DNA from: Acidothermus sp.
Lineage (GTDB): Bacteria > Actinomycetota > Actinomycetes > Acidothermales > Acidothermaceae
Length of the DNA: 64,000 nucleotides
NCBI GenBank assembly: GCA_023512015.1
Contig: JAIMAI010000003.1
Span: 31,449-95,448, forward strand
Reading direction: 5' to 3'
The notes beneath the pieces were generated by a model. It was given only the letters and a program-made list of their open reading frames with translations. It had not been told where the DNA came from and did no database searches. How positions within the stretch are numbered: position 1 is the stretch's first letter; every line of letters begins with the position of its first letter. This document shows, in pieces, positions 30,164-40,386 of this stretch. The position numbers and the translations under genes are program-made.

Positions 30164-31504
30164 TCACTGGGTGAGCAGGCGCTCCAACGTGCGGAGCGGG
30201 ATCGACACCCAGTCGGGTCGGTTCCGTTTCTCGTAGGCGACCTCGTAGACGGCCTTGTCCAATTCGAACGCCCGCAGCGTGGCGTGTTCCTCCCGTGGAT
30301 CGCGATCGGCGACCTTCGCGTAGCCGATGCAGAAGGCGGTCCGGTTACGGTTGGACCACTCGGTCGCTCGGTACACCAAATGAGGGCTCACCGATTGCCC
30401 GGCGAGGAGGTAGTGGGCGGCGTAATCGAAGGACCGCAGCATCCCGGCGACGTCGCGCAAAGGGCTGGACGGCGCACTCCGCGCGTCGATGGGTGCCCCC
30501 GGTTCCCCCTCGAAATCGAAGAGCACCCATCCTCGTTCGGTGCGCATCACCTGACCCAGGTGCAAATCCCCGTGGATGCGCTGGAGCGGCAATTCATGGA
30601 CCGTCGCCGCGAATTCGTCGAAGGCTTCCCGTACGGTCCGGGCGTACTCGCCGAGTTCGGGGGCCACCTCCAGCGCGGCGTCCAGGCGCCGTCGCATGCC
30701 TTCCGCCAGTTGTCGCACCTGGGCACCGTTGGCGATATGCGTCGGCAGCACCCGCCGCAACGTCAGGTGCACGTCCGCGGTCGCCATCCCGAGCCGCTCG
30801 GCTTCCGCAGCGAAGTCACCGCCGACTTCACCCGCGTGTAGGTCGCCTTCGGCGAACAAATCGCGCACACTGGTGAGCGCCAGTGACCAGCCGTCGGAGC
30901 CGGTACGCAAGTATTCCTGAAGGAGCCCGAGAGTACAGGAACCGAGACCGAGGGCGGCCTCGATCCACCCGTACAGCGGAGCGATGTGGGGGTTGTCGGC
31001 GTCGGTGAGGGCCTGGGTGATTTCGAGATCGGGGTTGGTACCGGGGACGAGAATCCGGAAAATTTTCAGCAATGCTTCTTCGCCGAACACGACCGAGGAA
31101 TTGGACTGTTCGACTCCGAGCATCCGAGGCGGGGCGTCGGTGTCGATGTGCGCCTGCGGATGGGCCTGAAACGAGAATCCGTCGCGTTCAGCGTTCTCCG
31201 CAATCCAGTAGAGGACTCTGGTCATCAGCTCGCCGTCGGCGAGGGCGTCGTAGAGCTCACCACGCTCGGGGTCGGTTCCGATGCGGGCGTGGTCCAGGTG
31301 GCTGGGGAGGCTGGGACGCGCGCCTATCAGCAGTTGGTAGGCGGTGGTGCGTCGATCCGTGACGGCCTCCACGACGGCGTGGAGCAGGCTCGGATCGCCG
31401 GAGTGCAGCTCGTGAATCTCCACGACGCGAATCGCTGTGAGGTCGTCGTGTTTCCCAGCGAACCATCGCTGCCGGGGGAGCCATTCACGCAGCGCGCTCT
31501 CCAT
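30164..31504 (-). CDS. Maltokinase
   Basis: A 446-residue maltokinase (Pep2/Mak type) that phosphorylates maltose to maltose-1-phosphate with ATP, giving the GlgE substrate. The kinase-like fold is shown by the catalytic loop RIHGDLHLGQVMRTERGWVLFDFEGEPG, and the N-terminus has REWLPRQRWFAGK as in other maltokinases. ATG 31504 is decided by the near-perfect Shine-Dalgarno TAAGGAGGTGCC; upstream in-frame starts are rejected. It lies 85 bp after treS and 95 bp before glgB. In some bacteria this protein is fused to TreS; here they are separate genes. Confidence 0.94.
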   Translation of the reverse strand: MESALREWLPRQRWFAGKHDDLTAIRVVEIHELHSGDPSLLHAVVEAVTDRRTTAYQLLIGARPSLPSHLDHARIGTDPERGELYDALADGELMTRVLYWIAENAERDGFSFQAHPQAHIDTDAPPRMLGVEQSNSSVVFGEEALLKIFRILVPGTNPDLEITQALTDADNPHIAPLYGWIEAALGLGSCTLGLLQEYLRTGSDGWSLALTSVRDLFAEGDLHAGEVGGDFAAEAERLGMATADVHLTLRRVLPTHIANGAQVRQLAEGMRRRLDAALEVAPELGEYARTVREAFDEFAATVHELPLQRIHGDLHLGQVMRTERGWVLFDFEGEPGAPIDARSAPSSPLRDVAGMLRSFDYAAHYLLAGQSVSPHLVYRATEWSNRNRTAFCIGYAKVADRDPREEHATLRAFELDKAVYEVAYEKRNRPDWVSIPLRTLERLLTQ

Positions 31505-31589
31505 CGGCACCTCCTTACGCATCGTGCTCCTCGATGCCTTGCGATTTTCCGTACTCCGTGCCGTCAGTCCCCGGCGACCATGCTCCGGC

Positions 31590-33269
31590 TCAATGGGGAG
31601 TTTCGTGAGTCGGCAGCATGAACCAGTAGAAGCCATGTCCCGGCAAGGTGAGCAAATAAGGCAGCTCGCCGATGCGTGGGAACGGCATGCCGCCGGTCAT
31701 CTCGATGGGCACCACCCCTTCGTAGCGACGCAGGTCCAGCTCGACCGGCTGAGGGAATCGGGAGAGATTGTTCACACACATCACGCGGTCGTCGCCGAAC
31801 TCCCGAACGAACGCCAGGATACTCGGATTCGACGCGCTGAGCTCGGTGTAGGTCCCGCAACCGAACGTCGGATGCCGTTTACGGATGTCAATCATCTTGC
31901 GTACCCAGTGCAACAGCGAATGTGGGCTGCGCATCTGGGCTTCGACGTTGAGTCCTTGATACCCGTAGATGGGGTCCATGATGACCGGCAGATACAGTCG
32001 GCCGGGATCGCACTGGGAGAAGCCGGCGTTGCGATCCGGCGTCCACTGCATGGGGGTTCGCACGCTGTCGCGGTCCCCGAGCCAGATGTTGTCTCCCATG
32101 CCGATCTCGTCCCCGTAGTACATCACCGGAGATCCGGGCAGCGAGAGCAGCAACGCGGTGAACAGTTCCATCTGGTCGCGGGAGTTGTCGAGCAGCGGGG
32201 CGAGGCGGCGCCGGATGCCGATGTTCGCTTTCATGCGCGGGTCTTGCGCGTACTCGCGGTACATGTAGTCGCGCTCTTCGTCGGTCACCATCTCCAAGGT
32301 GAGCTCATCGTGATTGCGCAAGAAGATGCCCCACTGGCAGTTGGGGGGAATCGGCGGCGTCTGCGCGAGGATTTCCGAGATCGGGAACCGCTGCTCGCGC
32401 CGTACCGCCATGAAGATTCGGGGCATCAGGGGGAAGTGGAACGCCATGTGGCATTCGTCGCCCTCCCCGAAGTACTGCACGACGTCCGCCGGCCATTGAT
32501 TGGCTTCGGCCAGCAGGACCCGGTCGGGATACAGCGAGTCGACTTCCTTGCGGATCCGCTTGAGGTATTCGTGCGTCTTCGGCAAATTCTCGCAGTTGGT
32601 GCCGTCCTCTTCGAAGAGATACGGGACCGCGTCCAGCCGGAAGCCGTCGATCCCGAGGTCCAACCAGAAGCGGAGAACGGCGATCATCGCTTCTTGGACG
32701 GCGGGGTTCTCGTAGTTGAGATCCGGTTGGTGGCTGAAGAACCGGTGCCAGTAATACTGGCCGCGAACCGGGTCGAACGTCCAGTTCGATTTCTCGGTGT
32801 CCACGAAGATGATCCGGGCGTCCTTGTAGCGCGTGTCGGTGTCCGACCAGACGTAGAAATCGCCGTACGGGCCGGTGGGGTCGGTGCGGGAGGCTTGAAA
32901 CCACGGGTGCTGGTCGCTGGTGTGGTTCATGACGAGGTCGGCGATGACACGCATGCCGCGGCGATGGGCCTCGTCGACCAGTTGGACGAAGTCTCCGAGG
33001 TCTCCGTACTCGGGGAGGATCGAGAAATAATCCGAGATGTCGTAGCCGCCGTCCCGCATCGGAGATGCGTAGATCGGGAGCAGCCAGAGGCAGTCCACCC
33101 CCAGCCACTGCAGGTAGTCGAGCTTGGAGATCAGGCCCTGGAGGTCACCGGTGCCGTCGTTGTTGGCGTCGAAGAAGCCTCTCACCAGGACTTCGTAGAA
33201 GACCGCGCGCTTGTACCACTGGGGGTCCGCGGGCGGGATCGGAGCAGGTTCGTGCGGAAGGGCGCTCAT
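31590..33269 (-). CDS. treS: Trehalose synthase / maltose alpha-D-glucosyltransferase
   Basis: TreS (559 aa, GH13) interconverts trehalose and maltose. Motifs include [22 protein letters not shown], nucleophile Asp in [20 protein letters not shown], acid Glu in [17 protein letters not shown], and the third carboxylate in [13 protein letters not shown]. The start lies 8 bp after the glgE stop, preceded by a GAGGGACACG ribosome site. Length matches stand-alone TreS without a kinase fusion. It supplies maltose for the maltokinase gene that follows. Confidence 0.97.
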   Translation of the reverse strand: MSALPHEPAPIPPADPQWYKRAVFYEVLVRGFFDANNDGTGDLQGLISKLDYLQWLGVDCLWLLPIYASPMRDGGYDISDYFSILPEYGDLGDFVQLVDEAHRRGMRVIADLVMNHTSDQHPWFQASRTDPTGPYGDFYVWSDTDTRYKDARIIFVDTEKSNWTFDPVRGQYYWHRFFSHQPDLNYENPAVQEAMIAVLRFWLDLGIDGFRLDAVPYLFEEDGTNCENLPKTHEYLKRIRKEVDSLYPDRVLLAEANQWPADVVQYFGEGDECHMAFHFPLMPRIFMAVRREQRFPISEILAQTPPIPPNCQWGIFLRNHDELTLEMVTDEERDYMYREYAQDPRMKANIGIRRRLAPLLDNSRDQMELFTALLLSLPGSPVMYYGDEIGMGDNIWLGDRDSVRTPMQWTPDRNAGFSQCDPGRLYLPVIMDPIYGYQGLNVEAQMRSPHSLLHWVRKMIDIRKRHPTFGCGTYTELSASNPSILAFVREFGDDRVMCVNNLSRFPQPVELDLRRYEGVVPIEMTGGMPFPRIGELPYLLTLPGHGFYWFMLPTHETPH

Positions 33270-33277
33270 CGTGTCCC

Positions 33278-35470
33278 TCAGGAGACGTCGGGTTGGACCA
33301 CCAGGATGTGGGCCGGCTCGACGTGCGGATCGAGCCGTACGTAATTGTGCTGCCCCCACCAGTAGTGGGCCCCGCTGAGCTGGTCGACGACGTGGAAACG
33401 ATCGTCCCACCCCAGCCCCAAGGCCGGCATGTCGAGGGACACCGTGGCCTCCAGCGTCTGGAACGGGTTCAAGTTCACGACCACGATGATGGTGTCGTCG
33501 GAGCCGTCCGGCATGGTCGCCCGTTTGGAGAAGGTGAGGATCTCCGGGTGGTCCGCGGAGTGCAGGGAGAGATTCCGCAGCCGTTGGAGCGCGACGTGTT
33601 CGCGGCGAATCCGGTTCAGGGTGGCCAGGTAACCGGAGAGGCTTCGGCCTTCACGTTCGGCTGCTTCCCAGTCCCGCGGTTTGTACTGGTATTTCTCCGA
33701 ATCCAGGTACTCTTCGCTGCCCGGGTGCAGCGGGGTGTTCTCGCAGAGCTCGTACCCGGAATACACGCCCCACGACGGGCCGGCCATCGACGCGATGACG
33801 GCCCGTACCTTGAAGGCGGGGCGTCCGCCGTGCTGGAGGTAGGCGTGCAGGATGTCGGGGGTGTTGACGAAAAGGTTCGGCCGGAGATAGTCGCTCGTCT
33901 CGTGCGACAGTTCCCAGAGGTAACTCTCCAGCTCCGGCCGTGAATTGCGCCAGGTGAAATACGTGTAGGACTGGTGGAATCCGACTTTCGCCAGGGCCCG
34001 CATCATCGCCGGGCGGGTGAAGGCCTCGGAGAGGAAGATGACGTCCGGATCGGTCGATCGGATGTCGGCGAGCAGTTCCTCCCAGAACGCCAACGGCTTG
34101 GTATGGGGATTGTCGACCCGGAATATCCGCACCCCGTGCGACATCCACAGGTGGAGGATGCGGCGCACCTCGGCGTACAAACCGGGGTAGTCGTTGTCGA
34201 AATTGAGCGGATAGATGTCCTGGTATTTCTTCGGCGGGTTCTCCGCGTAGGCGATCGAACCATCCACGCGTCTGGTGAACCACTCCGGGTGCTCCCGGAC
34301 CCAGGGATGGTCCGGCGAGCACTGCAACGCGAAATCCAGTGCGATTTCCAGGCCGAGCTCACGGGCGCGGGCGACGAAGGCGTCGAAATCCGCCATCGTG
34401 CCGAGATCCGGGTGGACGGCGTCGTGTCCGCCGTCCGGGGACCCGATGGCCCACGGCACGCCGGGATCGCCCGGTTCCGCTCGCAGCGAATTGTTCCGCC
34501 CCTTGCGGAACGTCGTGCCGATCGGATGGATCGGCGGCAGGTAGACCACGTCGAAGCCCATCGCGGCGATCGCGGGCAACCGGCGGGCCGCGGTCGCGAA
34601 CGTGCCGGAACGCGGCGGGTCGAGGCTCGCCCCCTCGGAGCGGGGGAAGAATTCGTACCACGCCCCGACCAGCGCCCGGGGACGGTCGACCTGGAGTCGC
34701 AGCGGTTCGGAGGTGGTGACGAACCGCCGCAGCGGATGCCGGTCGAGGATTTCCTGCACGTCCGGGGCCAGCACCGCGGCCAGGCGTTCGACGGGCTCGG
34801 CCTCGCCCCGCAGCGCCTCGGCCGCGCGCAGCAACGTCTTGCGCTGCGGATCGGGGACGCCGTCCGCTGTTTCCTCGAGCAGCCGGGCGCCCTCCTCGCA
34901 GACGAGGTCGACGTCCTGGCCTTCGGGCAGCTTGATCCGGGCGTCGTGGAGCCAGGTGCCCAGCGGGTGATCCCAGGCCTCGATCCGGAAGGTCCAGTCG
35001 CCCTCGACGTCCGGCGTGATCTCGGCCGCGTAACGGTCGGTGCCTTCGCCGACCAGCCGCAGCGGGGTCCACGGGCGCTCGACGCCCTGGGGGTCGACGA
35101 GGACGACGTTCGCCCCGACGGCCGCGTGACCTTCCCGGAACACGGTCGCCGCGATGGTGATCGGCTCTCCGACGACGCACTTCGCCGGGTAGCGACCACA
35201 CTCGACCACCGGTGCGATATCGGTGATCGGGATGCGGCGGGTGAGCATCGGAGAAGTCGCCGTGCCGCCGGGACGTCGAGTCGTCGCGGTGCGCCGACGA
35301 GGGGACGCCGCCGGCGCCGCTGCGGACTCCTTGCGGGACGCGGGCTCCTTGCGGGGCGCGGACGCCTTGCGGGGCGCGGACGCCTTGCGGGACGGCGGCT
35401 CCTCACGTGCGGCAGTAGATCGCCGCCGGGAGGCCGCGGACCGCTCCTGCGGTGGGGTGCGTTCGCTCAT
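33278..35470 (-). CDS. glgE: Alpha-1,4-glucan:maltose-1-phosphate maltosyltransferase
   Basis: GlgE (730 aa) extends linear alpha-glucan with maltosyl units from maltose-1-phosphate. The GH13_3 barrel carries the nucleophile Asp in [19 protein letters not shown] and the acid Glu in [14 protein letters not shown]; domain N starts near [22 protein letters not shown] 35470 is supported by a TAGCGT hexamer 7 nt upstream (leaderless). This start adds about 73 residues that are Arg/Lys/Ser/Ala/Pro-rich and contain a repeated RKASAP-type hexapeptide. An internal start at MLTRRIP would give a conventional length. It heads the minus-strand cluster. Confidence 0.95.
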   Translation of the reverse strand: MSERTPPQERSAASRRRSTAAREEPPSRKASAPRKASAPRKEPASRKESAAAPAASPRRRTATTRRPGGTATSPMLTRRIPITDIAPVVECGRYPAKCVVGEPITIAATVFREGHAAVGANVVLVDPQGVERPWTPLRLVGEGTDRYAAEITPDVEGDWTFRIEAWDHPLGTWLHDARIKLPEGQDVDLVCEEGARLLEETADGVPDPQRKTLLRAAEALRGEAEPVERLAAVLAPDVQEILDRHPLRRFVTTSEPLRLQVDRPRALVGAWYEFFPRSEGASLDPPRSGTFATAARRLPAIAAMGFDVVYLPPIHPIGTTFRKGRNNSLRAEPGDPGVPWAIGSPDGGHDAVHPDLGTMADFDAFVARARELGLEIALDFALQCSPDHPWVREHPEWFTRRVDGSIAYAENPPKKYQDIYPLNFDNDYPGLYAEVRRILHLWMSHGVRIFRVDNPHTKPLAFWEELLADIRSTDPDVIFLSEAFTRPAMMRALAKVGFHQSYTYFTWRNSRPELESYLWELSHETSDYLRPNLFVNTPDILHAYLQHGGRPAFKVRAVIASMAGPSWGVYSGYELCENTPLHPGSEEYLDSEKYQYKPRDWEAAEREGRSLSGYLATLNRIRREHVALQRLRNLSLHSADHPEILTFSKRATMPDGSDDTIIVVVNLNPFQTLEATVSLDMPALGLGWDDRFHVVDQLSGAHYWWGQHNYVRLDPHVEPAHILVVQPDVS
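35323..35394 (-). repeat. Four 18-bp tandem repeats in the 5' end of glgE
   Basis: Four adjacent 18-bp units (starting 35323, 35341, 35359, 35377) differ at a few positions. The plus-strand core is CGGACGCCTTGCGGGGCG. Read in the glgE frame they encode hexapeptides such as [18 protein letters not shown] and RKES. The period keeps the frame, so copy number can change without frameshift. Confidence 0.8.
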
Positions 35471-35477
35471 CTCCTCG

Positions 35478-35483
35478 ACGCTA
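35478..35483 (-). promoter_or_regulatory. -10 hexamer TAGCGT (leaderless glgE)
   Basis: The minus-strand TAGCGT ends 7 nt before ATG 35470. A GAGGAG abuts the ATG with no spacer, too close to serve as a Shine-Dalgarno. Confidence 0.5.
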
Positions 35484-35537
35484 TCGGGATCTGTCGGCCC
35501 GAGGTCAACCCGTGCGCGGCAGCGTGCCGCAAGCAGG

Positions 35538-35543
35538 TAGGGT
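35538..35543 (+). promoter_or_regulatory. -10 hexamer TAGGGT (near-leaderless glgP)
   Basis: TAGGGT ends 8 nt before GTG 35552. The divergent glgE and glgP starts are separated by 81 bp. Confidence 0.5.
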
Positions 35544-35551
35544 CCTGGCCC

Positions 35552-38182
35552 GTGAGAGCGATTCGCCGGTTCACGGTCCGCACGGTGCTTCCTCCTCGTC
35601 TTGCGGCCCTCGGCGAGATCGTCATGAACCTCCGCTGGTCGTGGCATCCGGCCGCGCTCGCCCTTCTCGAGTCGATCGATCCGATGACCTGGCGTGCCGT
35701 GCGGGGAGATCCGATGCGGCTGCTCGGGGAGGTGCCGCCGTCTCGTCTGGCGGCTCTGGCCGCCGACGAGGAGTTCCTGGCCAGATTGGACGCCGTCGCG
35801 ACCGAGCTGCGGGCCTACCTCGCGGGCGATCGGTGGTACCAGACCGCCGGGATCGACGGGCCTCGCGCGGTCGCGTACTTCTCTCCTGAGTACGGGATCA
35901 CCGCGGTGCTGCCGCAATATTCCGGCGGGCTCGGAATCCTCGCCGGGGATCACCTGAAGACGGCGAGCGACCTCGGTATCCCGATGCTTGGGGTCGGGTT
36001 GTTGTATCGCCGCGGATACTTCAAGCAGTCGCTCTCCCGTGACGGCTGGCAGCAGGAGCGCTACCCGCCGATCGACCCGTACGGCCTCCCGCTCACCGTG
36101 CTCACCGAAGCGGACGGCACCCCGGTCGTCGTGGAAATCCGGCTTCCGGAGGGCCAAGTGTTGCAGGCTCGCGTCTGGCAAGCGCAGGTCGGCCGGATTC
36201 CCTTGCTGCTCCTCGACTCCGACGTCGAGGGAAATGCGCCGTCCGAGCGGAACGTGACCGACCGGCTCTACGGAGGGGGGACCGACCACCGTTTCCGCCA
36301 GGAGCTGCTCCTCGGCGTCGGCGGAGTGCGTGCGGTGCGGGCGTTCTGCCGTATCACCGGCCATCCCGAGCCGGACGTCTATCACATGAACGAGGGGCAC
36401 GCCGGTTTTCTCGCGTTGGAGCGCATCAGCGAGCTCATGCAGGGCGAGGGGTTGTCGTTCGGCGAAGCCCTGGAGGTGGTCCGGGCGAGCACGGTTTTCA
36501 CCACGCACACCCCGGTACCCGCCGGAATCGACCGTTTCCCACGGGATCTGGTCGAACGCCATCTGAGAGCCGAAACCGACGGTCCGCAGCGTGATGGCCT
36601 GCATTTCCTGCCCGCCGAGGAGGTTCTCGCGCTCGGCGCCGAGTCGTATCCCAATGGGGATCCGGGGGTCTTCAACATGGCCGTCTTCGGACTGCGGGTG
36701 GCGGGACGGGCCAACGGGGTCTCGGTCCTCCACGGTGTGGTGAGTCGGCAGATGTTCGCCGGCCTGTGGCCGAATTTCGACGCCTCGGAAGTCCCCATCA
36801 CCTCGGTCACCAACGGGGTACATGTGGCGACGTGGTTGTCGCCGGAGATGCGGTCCTTGCTGGAGTCCACGCTGGCCGCTCCCGACGGCATCGACGTCGC
36901 CGGCGAAGGAATTCGCTGGGCCGAAGCCGAACACCTCGACGACGTGACGCTGTGGGACGTGCGGCGGGCGCTGCGCACCCGGCTCGTGACGGAGGCTCGG
37001 GAGCGGCTGCGGGAATCGTGGAAAGCCCGCGGAGCCGCGGATGCCGAGACGCAATGGATCGACGATGCCTTGGATCCGGAGGTACTGACCATCGGGTTCG
37101 CCCGGAGGGTGCCCTCCTACAAACGGCTCACCCTGATGCTGCGGGATCCTGAGCGTCTGCGTGCCCTGCTGCTGCATCCGGAGCGGCCGGTGCAGTTCGT
37201 CATCGCCGGGAAGGCCCACCCGGCGGACGACGCCGGCAAACGCCTCATCCAGGAGGTCGTGAAATTCGCAGACGATCCCGACGTGCGTCACCGCATCGTC
37301 TTCCTGCCGGACTACGACATGGCGTTGGCGCAACTCCTCATCGCCGGGTCCGACGTGTGGCTCAACAACCCGCTGCGTCCCCTGGAAGCGTGCGGGACCT
37401 CCGGGATGAAAGCGGCGCTGAACGGCGTCCTCAATTTCTCCATCCGCGACGGGTGGTGGGACGAGTGGTTCGACGGGGACAACGGTTGGGCGATCCCGAG
37501 CGCCGACGGGCTTCCCGAGGACCGGCGGGACGAGCTCGAATCGCATGCGCTGTACGACATCTTGGAGACGCAGATCGCCCCGCGCTTTTACGATCGCGGC
37601 CCGAACGGCGTGCCGTCACGCTGGCTGGAGATGGTCCGCCACAGCCTTGCCTCACTGGGTCCGCGAGTATCGGCCACCCGCATGGTCCGCGAGTACCTCG
37701 ACGGGCTGTACGCTCCGGCGGCCCGCACCGTGCGGGCGCTGGCGGTCGAGGATTTCGCCGGTGCCCGGCACTTGGCGGCGTGGAAACGACGGGTCGTCGA
37801 CGCGTGGGGTTCGGTACGCGTCGAACACGTGACGGCGTCCGGGTTGGCGGATGCCTTGGAGTACGGCACCCGCGTGCCGGTGCGGGCCGTCGTCGCGTTC
37901 GAGGGCCTCGCACCGGACGACGTCGACGTGCAGGTCGGCTACGGTCGAGTCGACGAGAACGACGAATTGGTCGCGCCACGATATGCCTCGCTTCGGCTCG
38001 TCGACAAGCGCGACGACGGGCGTTACGTCTACGAGGGGGAGATGGCTCTCGACCGCACGGGCCCGTTCGGTTACACGGTTCGGGTCCTGCCCAAGGATCC
38101 GTTGCTGTCGTCGCCGGCCGAGCTCGGACTCATGGCGGTTCCCCCACCGAGCGAAGGGATGACGAGCGGGGACCTGCGCTGA
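35552..38182 (+). CDS. glgP: Alpha-glucan phosphorylase (DUF3417-containing)
   Basis: A GT35 phosphorylase of 876 residues that releases glucose-1-phosphate from alpha-glucan. The N-terminal DUF3417 region (LGEIVMNLRWSWHP, YLAGDRWYQ) is typical of the bacterial short-type enzymes. The active site has AYFSPEYGITAVLPQYSGGLGILAGDH, a VYHMNEGHAGFLALERI motif, and the PLP-binding Lys620 in EACGTSGMKAALNG. The start GTG 35552 is divergent from glgE; the frame is open far upstream but only across glgE. A C-terminal domain of about 130 residues follows the catalytic core. Confidence 0.95.
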   Translation: MRAIRRFTVRTVLPPRLAALGEIVMNLRWSWHPAALALLESIDPMTWRAVRGDPMRLLGEVPPSRLAALAADEEFLARLDAVATELRAYLAGDRWYQTAGIDGPRAVAYFSPEYGITAVLPQYSGGLGILAGDHLKTASDLGIPMLGVGLLYRRGYFKQSLSRDGWQQERYPPIDPYGLPLTVLTEADGTPVVVEIRLPEGQVLQARVWQAQVGRIPLLLLDSDVEGNAPSERNVTDRLYGGGTDHRFRQELLLGVGGVRAVRAFCRITGHPEPDVYHMNEGHAGFLALERISELMQGEGLSFGEALEVVRASTVFTTHTPVPAGIDRFPRDLVERHLRAETDGPQRDGLHFLPAEEVLALGAESYPNGDPGVFNMAVFGLRVAGRANGVSVLHGVVSRQMFAGLWPNFDASEVPITSVTNGVHVATWLSPEMRSLLESTLAAPDGIDVAGEGIRWAEAEHLDDVTLWDVRRALRTRLVTEARERLRESWKARGAADAETQWIDDALDPEVLTIGFARRVPSYKRLTLMLRDPERLRALLLHPERPVQFVIAGKAHPADDAGKRLIQEVVKFADDPDVRHRIVFLPDYDMALAQLLIAGSDVWLNNPLRPLEACGTSGMKAALNGVLNFSIRDGWWDEWFDGDNGWAIPSADGLPEDRRDELESHALYDILETQIAPRFYDRGPNGVPSRWLEMVRHSLASLGPRVSATRMVREYLDGLYAPAARTVRALAVEDFAGARHLAAWKRRVVDAWGSVRVEHVTASGLADALEYGTRVPVRAVVAFEGLAPDDVDVQVGYGRVDENDELVAPRYASLRLVDKRDDGRYVYEGEMALDRTGPFGYTVRVLPKDPLLSSPAELGLMAVPPPSEGMTSGDLR

Positions 38183-38239
38183 GGAATTCCTCGTCGGTGC
38201 GGTCCGTGACCGTCACGCGTTTTCGGCGGGCATCGCTTT

Positions 38240-40339
38240 TCAGTCGCGACGGACCTTCAACACGAGAAAAGCCAAGGCCGGAATCGTGACGAGCGAGCCG
38301 GCCGCGGCCTCGGCGACGAATTCTCCGGTCGAGTCGACGACACAGGAATAGGATTCGGCCCACGGCGGGCCGGGGAGGACGAAATCCACCGGCTCCAGGC
38401 CGGCGTGGAGGACCAGGAAGAACGAATCGTCGTGAACGGGGCGCCCGCGCAGGTCGCGGACCCGCAATGCACCACCGGACAGGTACATCCCCAGGGTGCG
38501 GATCTGGGTGTCGAACCAATCCGCCTGCGACAGTTCCTTGCCGTCGATTCCGAACCAAGCGAGATCCTTGAGATCGTCGGGTGCCGGAGCGGAGCCGGTG
38601 AAAAAGAACGGTTGCCGAAAAACGGGATGCGACCGTCGCACCTTGATGACGTCGCGGACGAAACCAAGCAGGTCACGGTCGGCGTGTTCCCAATCCACCC
38701 AGCTGATCTCGTTGTCCTGGCAGTAGGCGTTGTTGTTTCCGCGTTGCGTGCGCCCCAACTCGTCGCCGTGGCAGATCATGGGGACGCCGGTGGAGAGCAG
38801 CGTGGTTGCCAGCAGGTTCCGAACCGCCCGGGCACGGATGCGGTTCACCACCGGATCGTCGGTTTCCCCTTCGTGGCCGCAATTCCAGTTGTGGCTTTCG
38901 GGGGCGCCGTCGCGATTTCCTTCGCCGTTGGCTTCGTTGTGCCGACGGTCGTAGGTGACGAGGTCGTGGACGGTGAAACCGTCGTGGCTGGCCGCGTAAT
39001 TGATGGAGGCGTACGGTCGGCGTCCGCCGTCCTGGTAGAGGTCCGACGATCCGGAGAGTCGGTACGCCAGTTCCCGCACTCCGGCGCTGCCGCGTAACCA
39101 GAAGTCGCGGATCGTGTCGCGGAATCGGTCGTTCCATTCGGCCCAGGGAGGAGGAAAACGCCCCACCTGGTAGCCGTGTGGGCCGAGATCCCACGGCTCG
39201 GCGATGAGTTTGACCGTCGACAGCACCGGATCCTGGTGCACGGCGGCGAGGAAGGCGGCGGCCATGTCCACGCCGTCCTCGGAGCGGACCAGACTCGTGG
39301 CGAGGTCGAAACGGAACCCGTCGACGTGCATCTCGGTCACCCAGTACCGCAGCGAGTCCATGACCAGCTTCAGTGCGGTGAAATTCCGCAGATCGAGCAT
39401 GTTGCCGGTGCCAGTGTGATTGACGTAGTGACGTCCGCCGTCCCGCAGGCGGTAGTACGTCGTGTTGTCCAGACCCCGAAAGGCCAGGGTCGGGCCCCGC
39501 TCGTCTCCTTCGCAGGTGTGGTTGTAGACGACGTCGAGGATGACTTCGATACCGGCCGCGTGCAGGGTCTTCACCATCTCCTTGAATTCCCGCACCTGCT
39601 GTCCTCGACTGCCCCGGGACGAATAGCCGGCGTGCGGGGCGAAATACCCCAGGGTGTTGTAGCCCCAGTAATTGGTGAGTCCGCGGCGCAGTACCGCCGG
39701 CTCGGAGACGAAATGATGCACCGGCATCAACTCGACGGCGGTGACCCCGAGCGAGAGCAGGTAGTCGACCACCGCGGGGTGAGCCAGACCGGCGAACGTC
39801 CCGCGCATCGGCGCCGGAACGTCGGGGTGGAGGATGGTGAATCCGCGTACGTGCACCTCGTAGATGACGGTGTCGGACCACGGGACATCCGGACGACGGT
39901 CACCCGACCAGTCGAAATCGTCGACGACGACGACGGATTTGGGGACGAAAGGCGCGGAATCGCGGTGGTCCTGGATGGTGTCGTCCCGGCCCCGCGGATA
40001 ACCGAAGACCGCGTCGTCCAGCACGAAGGCGCCGTCCAACGCCCGCGCGTACGGATCGACCAGCAGTTTGCTCGGGTTGAAACGCAAACCCCGGTGAGGT
40101 TCGAAAGGCCCGTCGACGCGGAATCCGTACCGGGCTCCCGGGCCGACCCCAGGGACGTATCCGTGCCAGACGTGATGGGTTTCCTGCAACGGCAAGCGGA
40201 TTTCGGCGCCGTCCTCGTCGAACAGACACAGGTCGACCGCTTCGGCGTTCTTCGAGTACACCGCGAAGTTGGTGCCCTGCGCATCGGGCGTCGCTCCGAG
40301 CGGACTCTCACGACCCGGCCAGATCTCCACCCGACTCAT
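38240..40339 (-). CDS. glgX: Glycogen debranching enzyme
   Basis: GlgX (699 aa, GH13_11, isoamylase-type) hydrolyses alpha-1,6 branches, usually on phosphorylase-trimmed chains. It has an N-terminal CBM48 (GTNFAVYSKNAEAVDLCLFDEDG), nucleophile Asp in HVDGFRFDLATSL, acid Glu in VKLIAEPWDLG and the third Asp in YAASHDGFTVHDLV. ATG 40339 gives the usual start MSRVEIWPGRESPLGATPD. It is convergent with glgP, 57 bp apart, and partners it functionally. Confidence 0.96.
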   Translation of the reverse strand: MSRVEIWPGRESPLGATPDAQGTNFAVYSKNAEAVDLCLFDEDGAEIRLPLQETHHVWHGYVPGVGPGARYGFRVDGPFEPHRGLRFNPSKLLVDPYARALDGAFVLDDAVFGYPRGRDDTIQDHRDSAPFVPKSVVVVDDFDWSGDRRPDVPWSDTVIYEVHVRGFTILHPDVPAPMRGTFAGLAHPAVVDYLLSLGVTAVELMPVHHFVSEPAVLRRGLTNYWGYNTLGYFAPHAGYSSRGSRGQQVREFKEMVKTLHAAGIEVILDVVYNHTCEGDERGPTLAFRGLDNTTYYRLRDGGRHYVNHTGTGNMLDLRNFTALKLVMDSLRYWVTEMHVDGFRFDLATSLVRSEDGVDMAAAFLAAVHQDPVLSTVKLIAEPWDLGPHGYQVGRFPPPWAEWNDRFRDTIRDFWLRGSAGVRELAYRLSGSSDLYQDGGRRPYASINYAASHDGFTVHDLVTYDRRHNEANGEGNRDGAPESHNWNCGHEGETDDPVVNRIRARAVRNLLATTLLSTGVPMICHGDELGRTQRGNNNAYCQDNEISWVDWEHADRDLLGFVRDVIKVRRSHPVFRQPFFFTGSAPAPDDLKDLAWFGIDGKELSQADWFDTQIRTLGMYLSGGALRVRDLRGRPVHDDSFFLVLHAGLEPVDFVLPGPPWAESYSCVVDSTGEFVAEAAAGSLVTIPALAFLVLKVRRD

Positions 40340-40374
40340 CTTGCCGAGTGGCCGCCCCCGCCGCGCACACCCGC

Positions 40375-40380
40375 TACGGT
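40375..40380 (+). promoter_or_regulatory. -10 hexamer TACGGT (leaderless crotonase)
   Basis: TACGGT ends 6 nt before ATG 40387, which supports that start over GTG 40348. Confidence 0.5.
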
Positions 40381-40386
40381 GATCGC

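Noticed and set aside
33278..37546. A 1422-codon open frame on the minus strand covering glgE and most of glgP
   Set aside because: The upstream half is antisense to glgP, has no protein family features and reflects high-GC codon bias. Only 33278-35470 is kept as glgE.
33974..38182. A 1402-codon open frame on the plus strand extending upstream of glgP
   Set aside because: The part before 35552 is antisense to glgE; the phosphorylase domain starts right after GTG 35552, which has its own promoter hexamer.
38183..38239. Bidirectional terminator between glgP and glgX
   Set aside because: Only an imperfect CGTGAC/GTCACG repeat with a one-base centre is present, which cannot form a stable hairpin.
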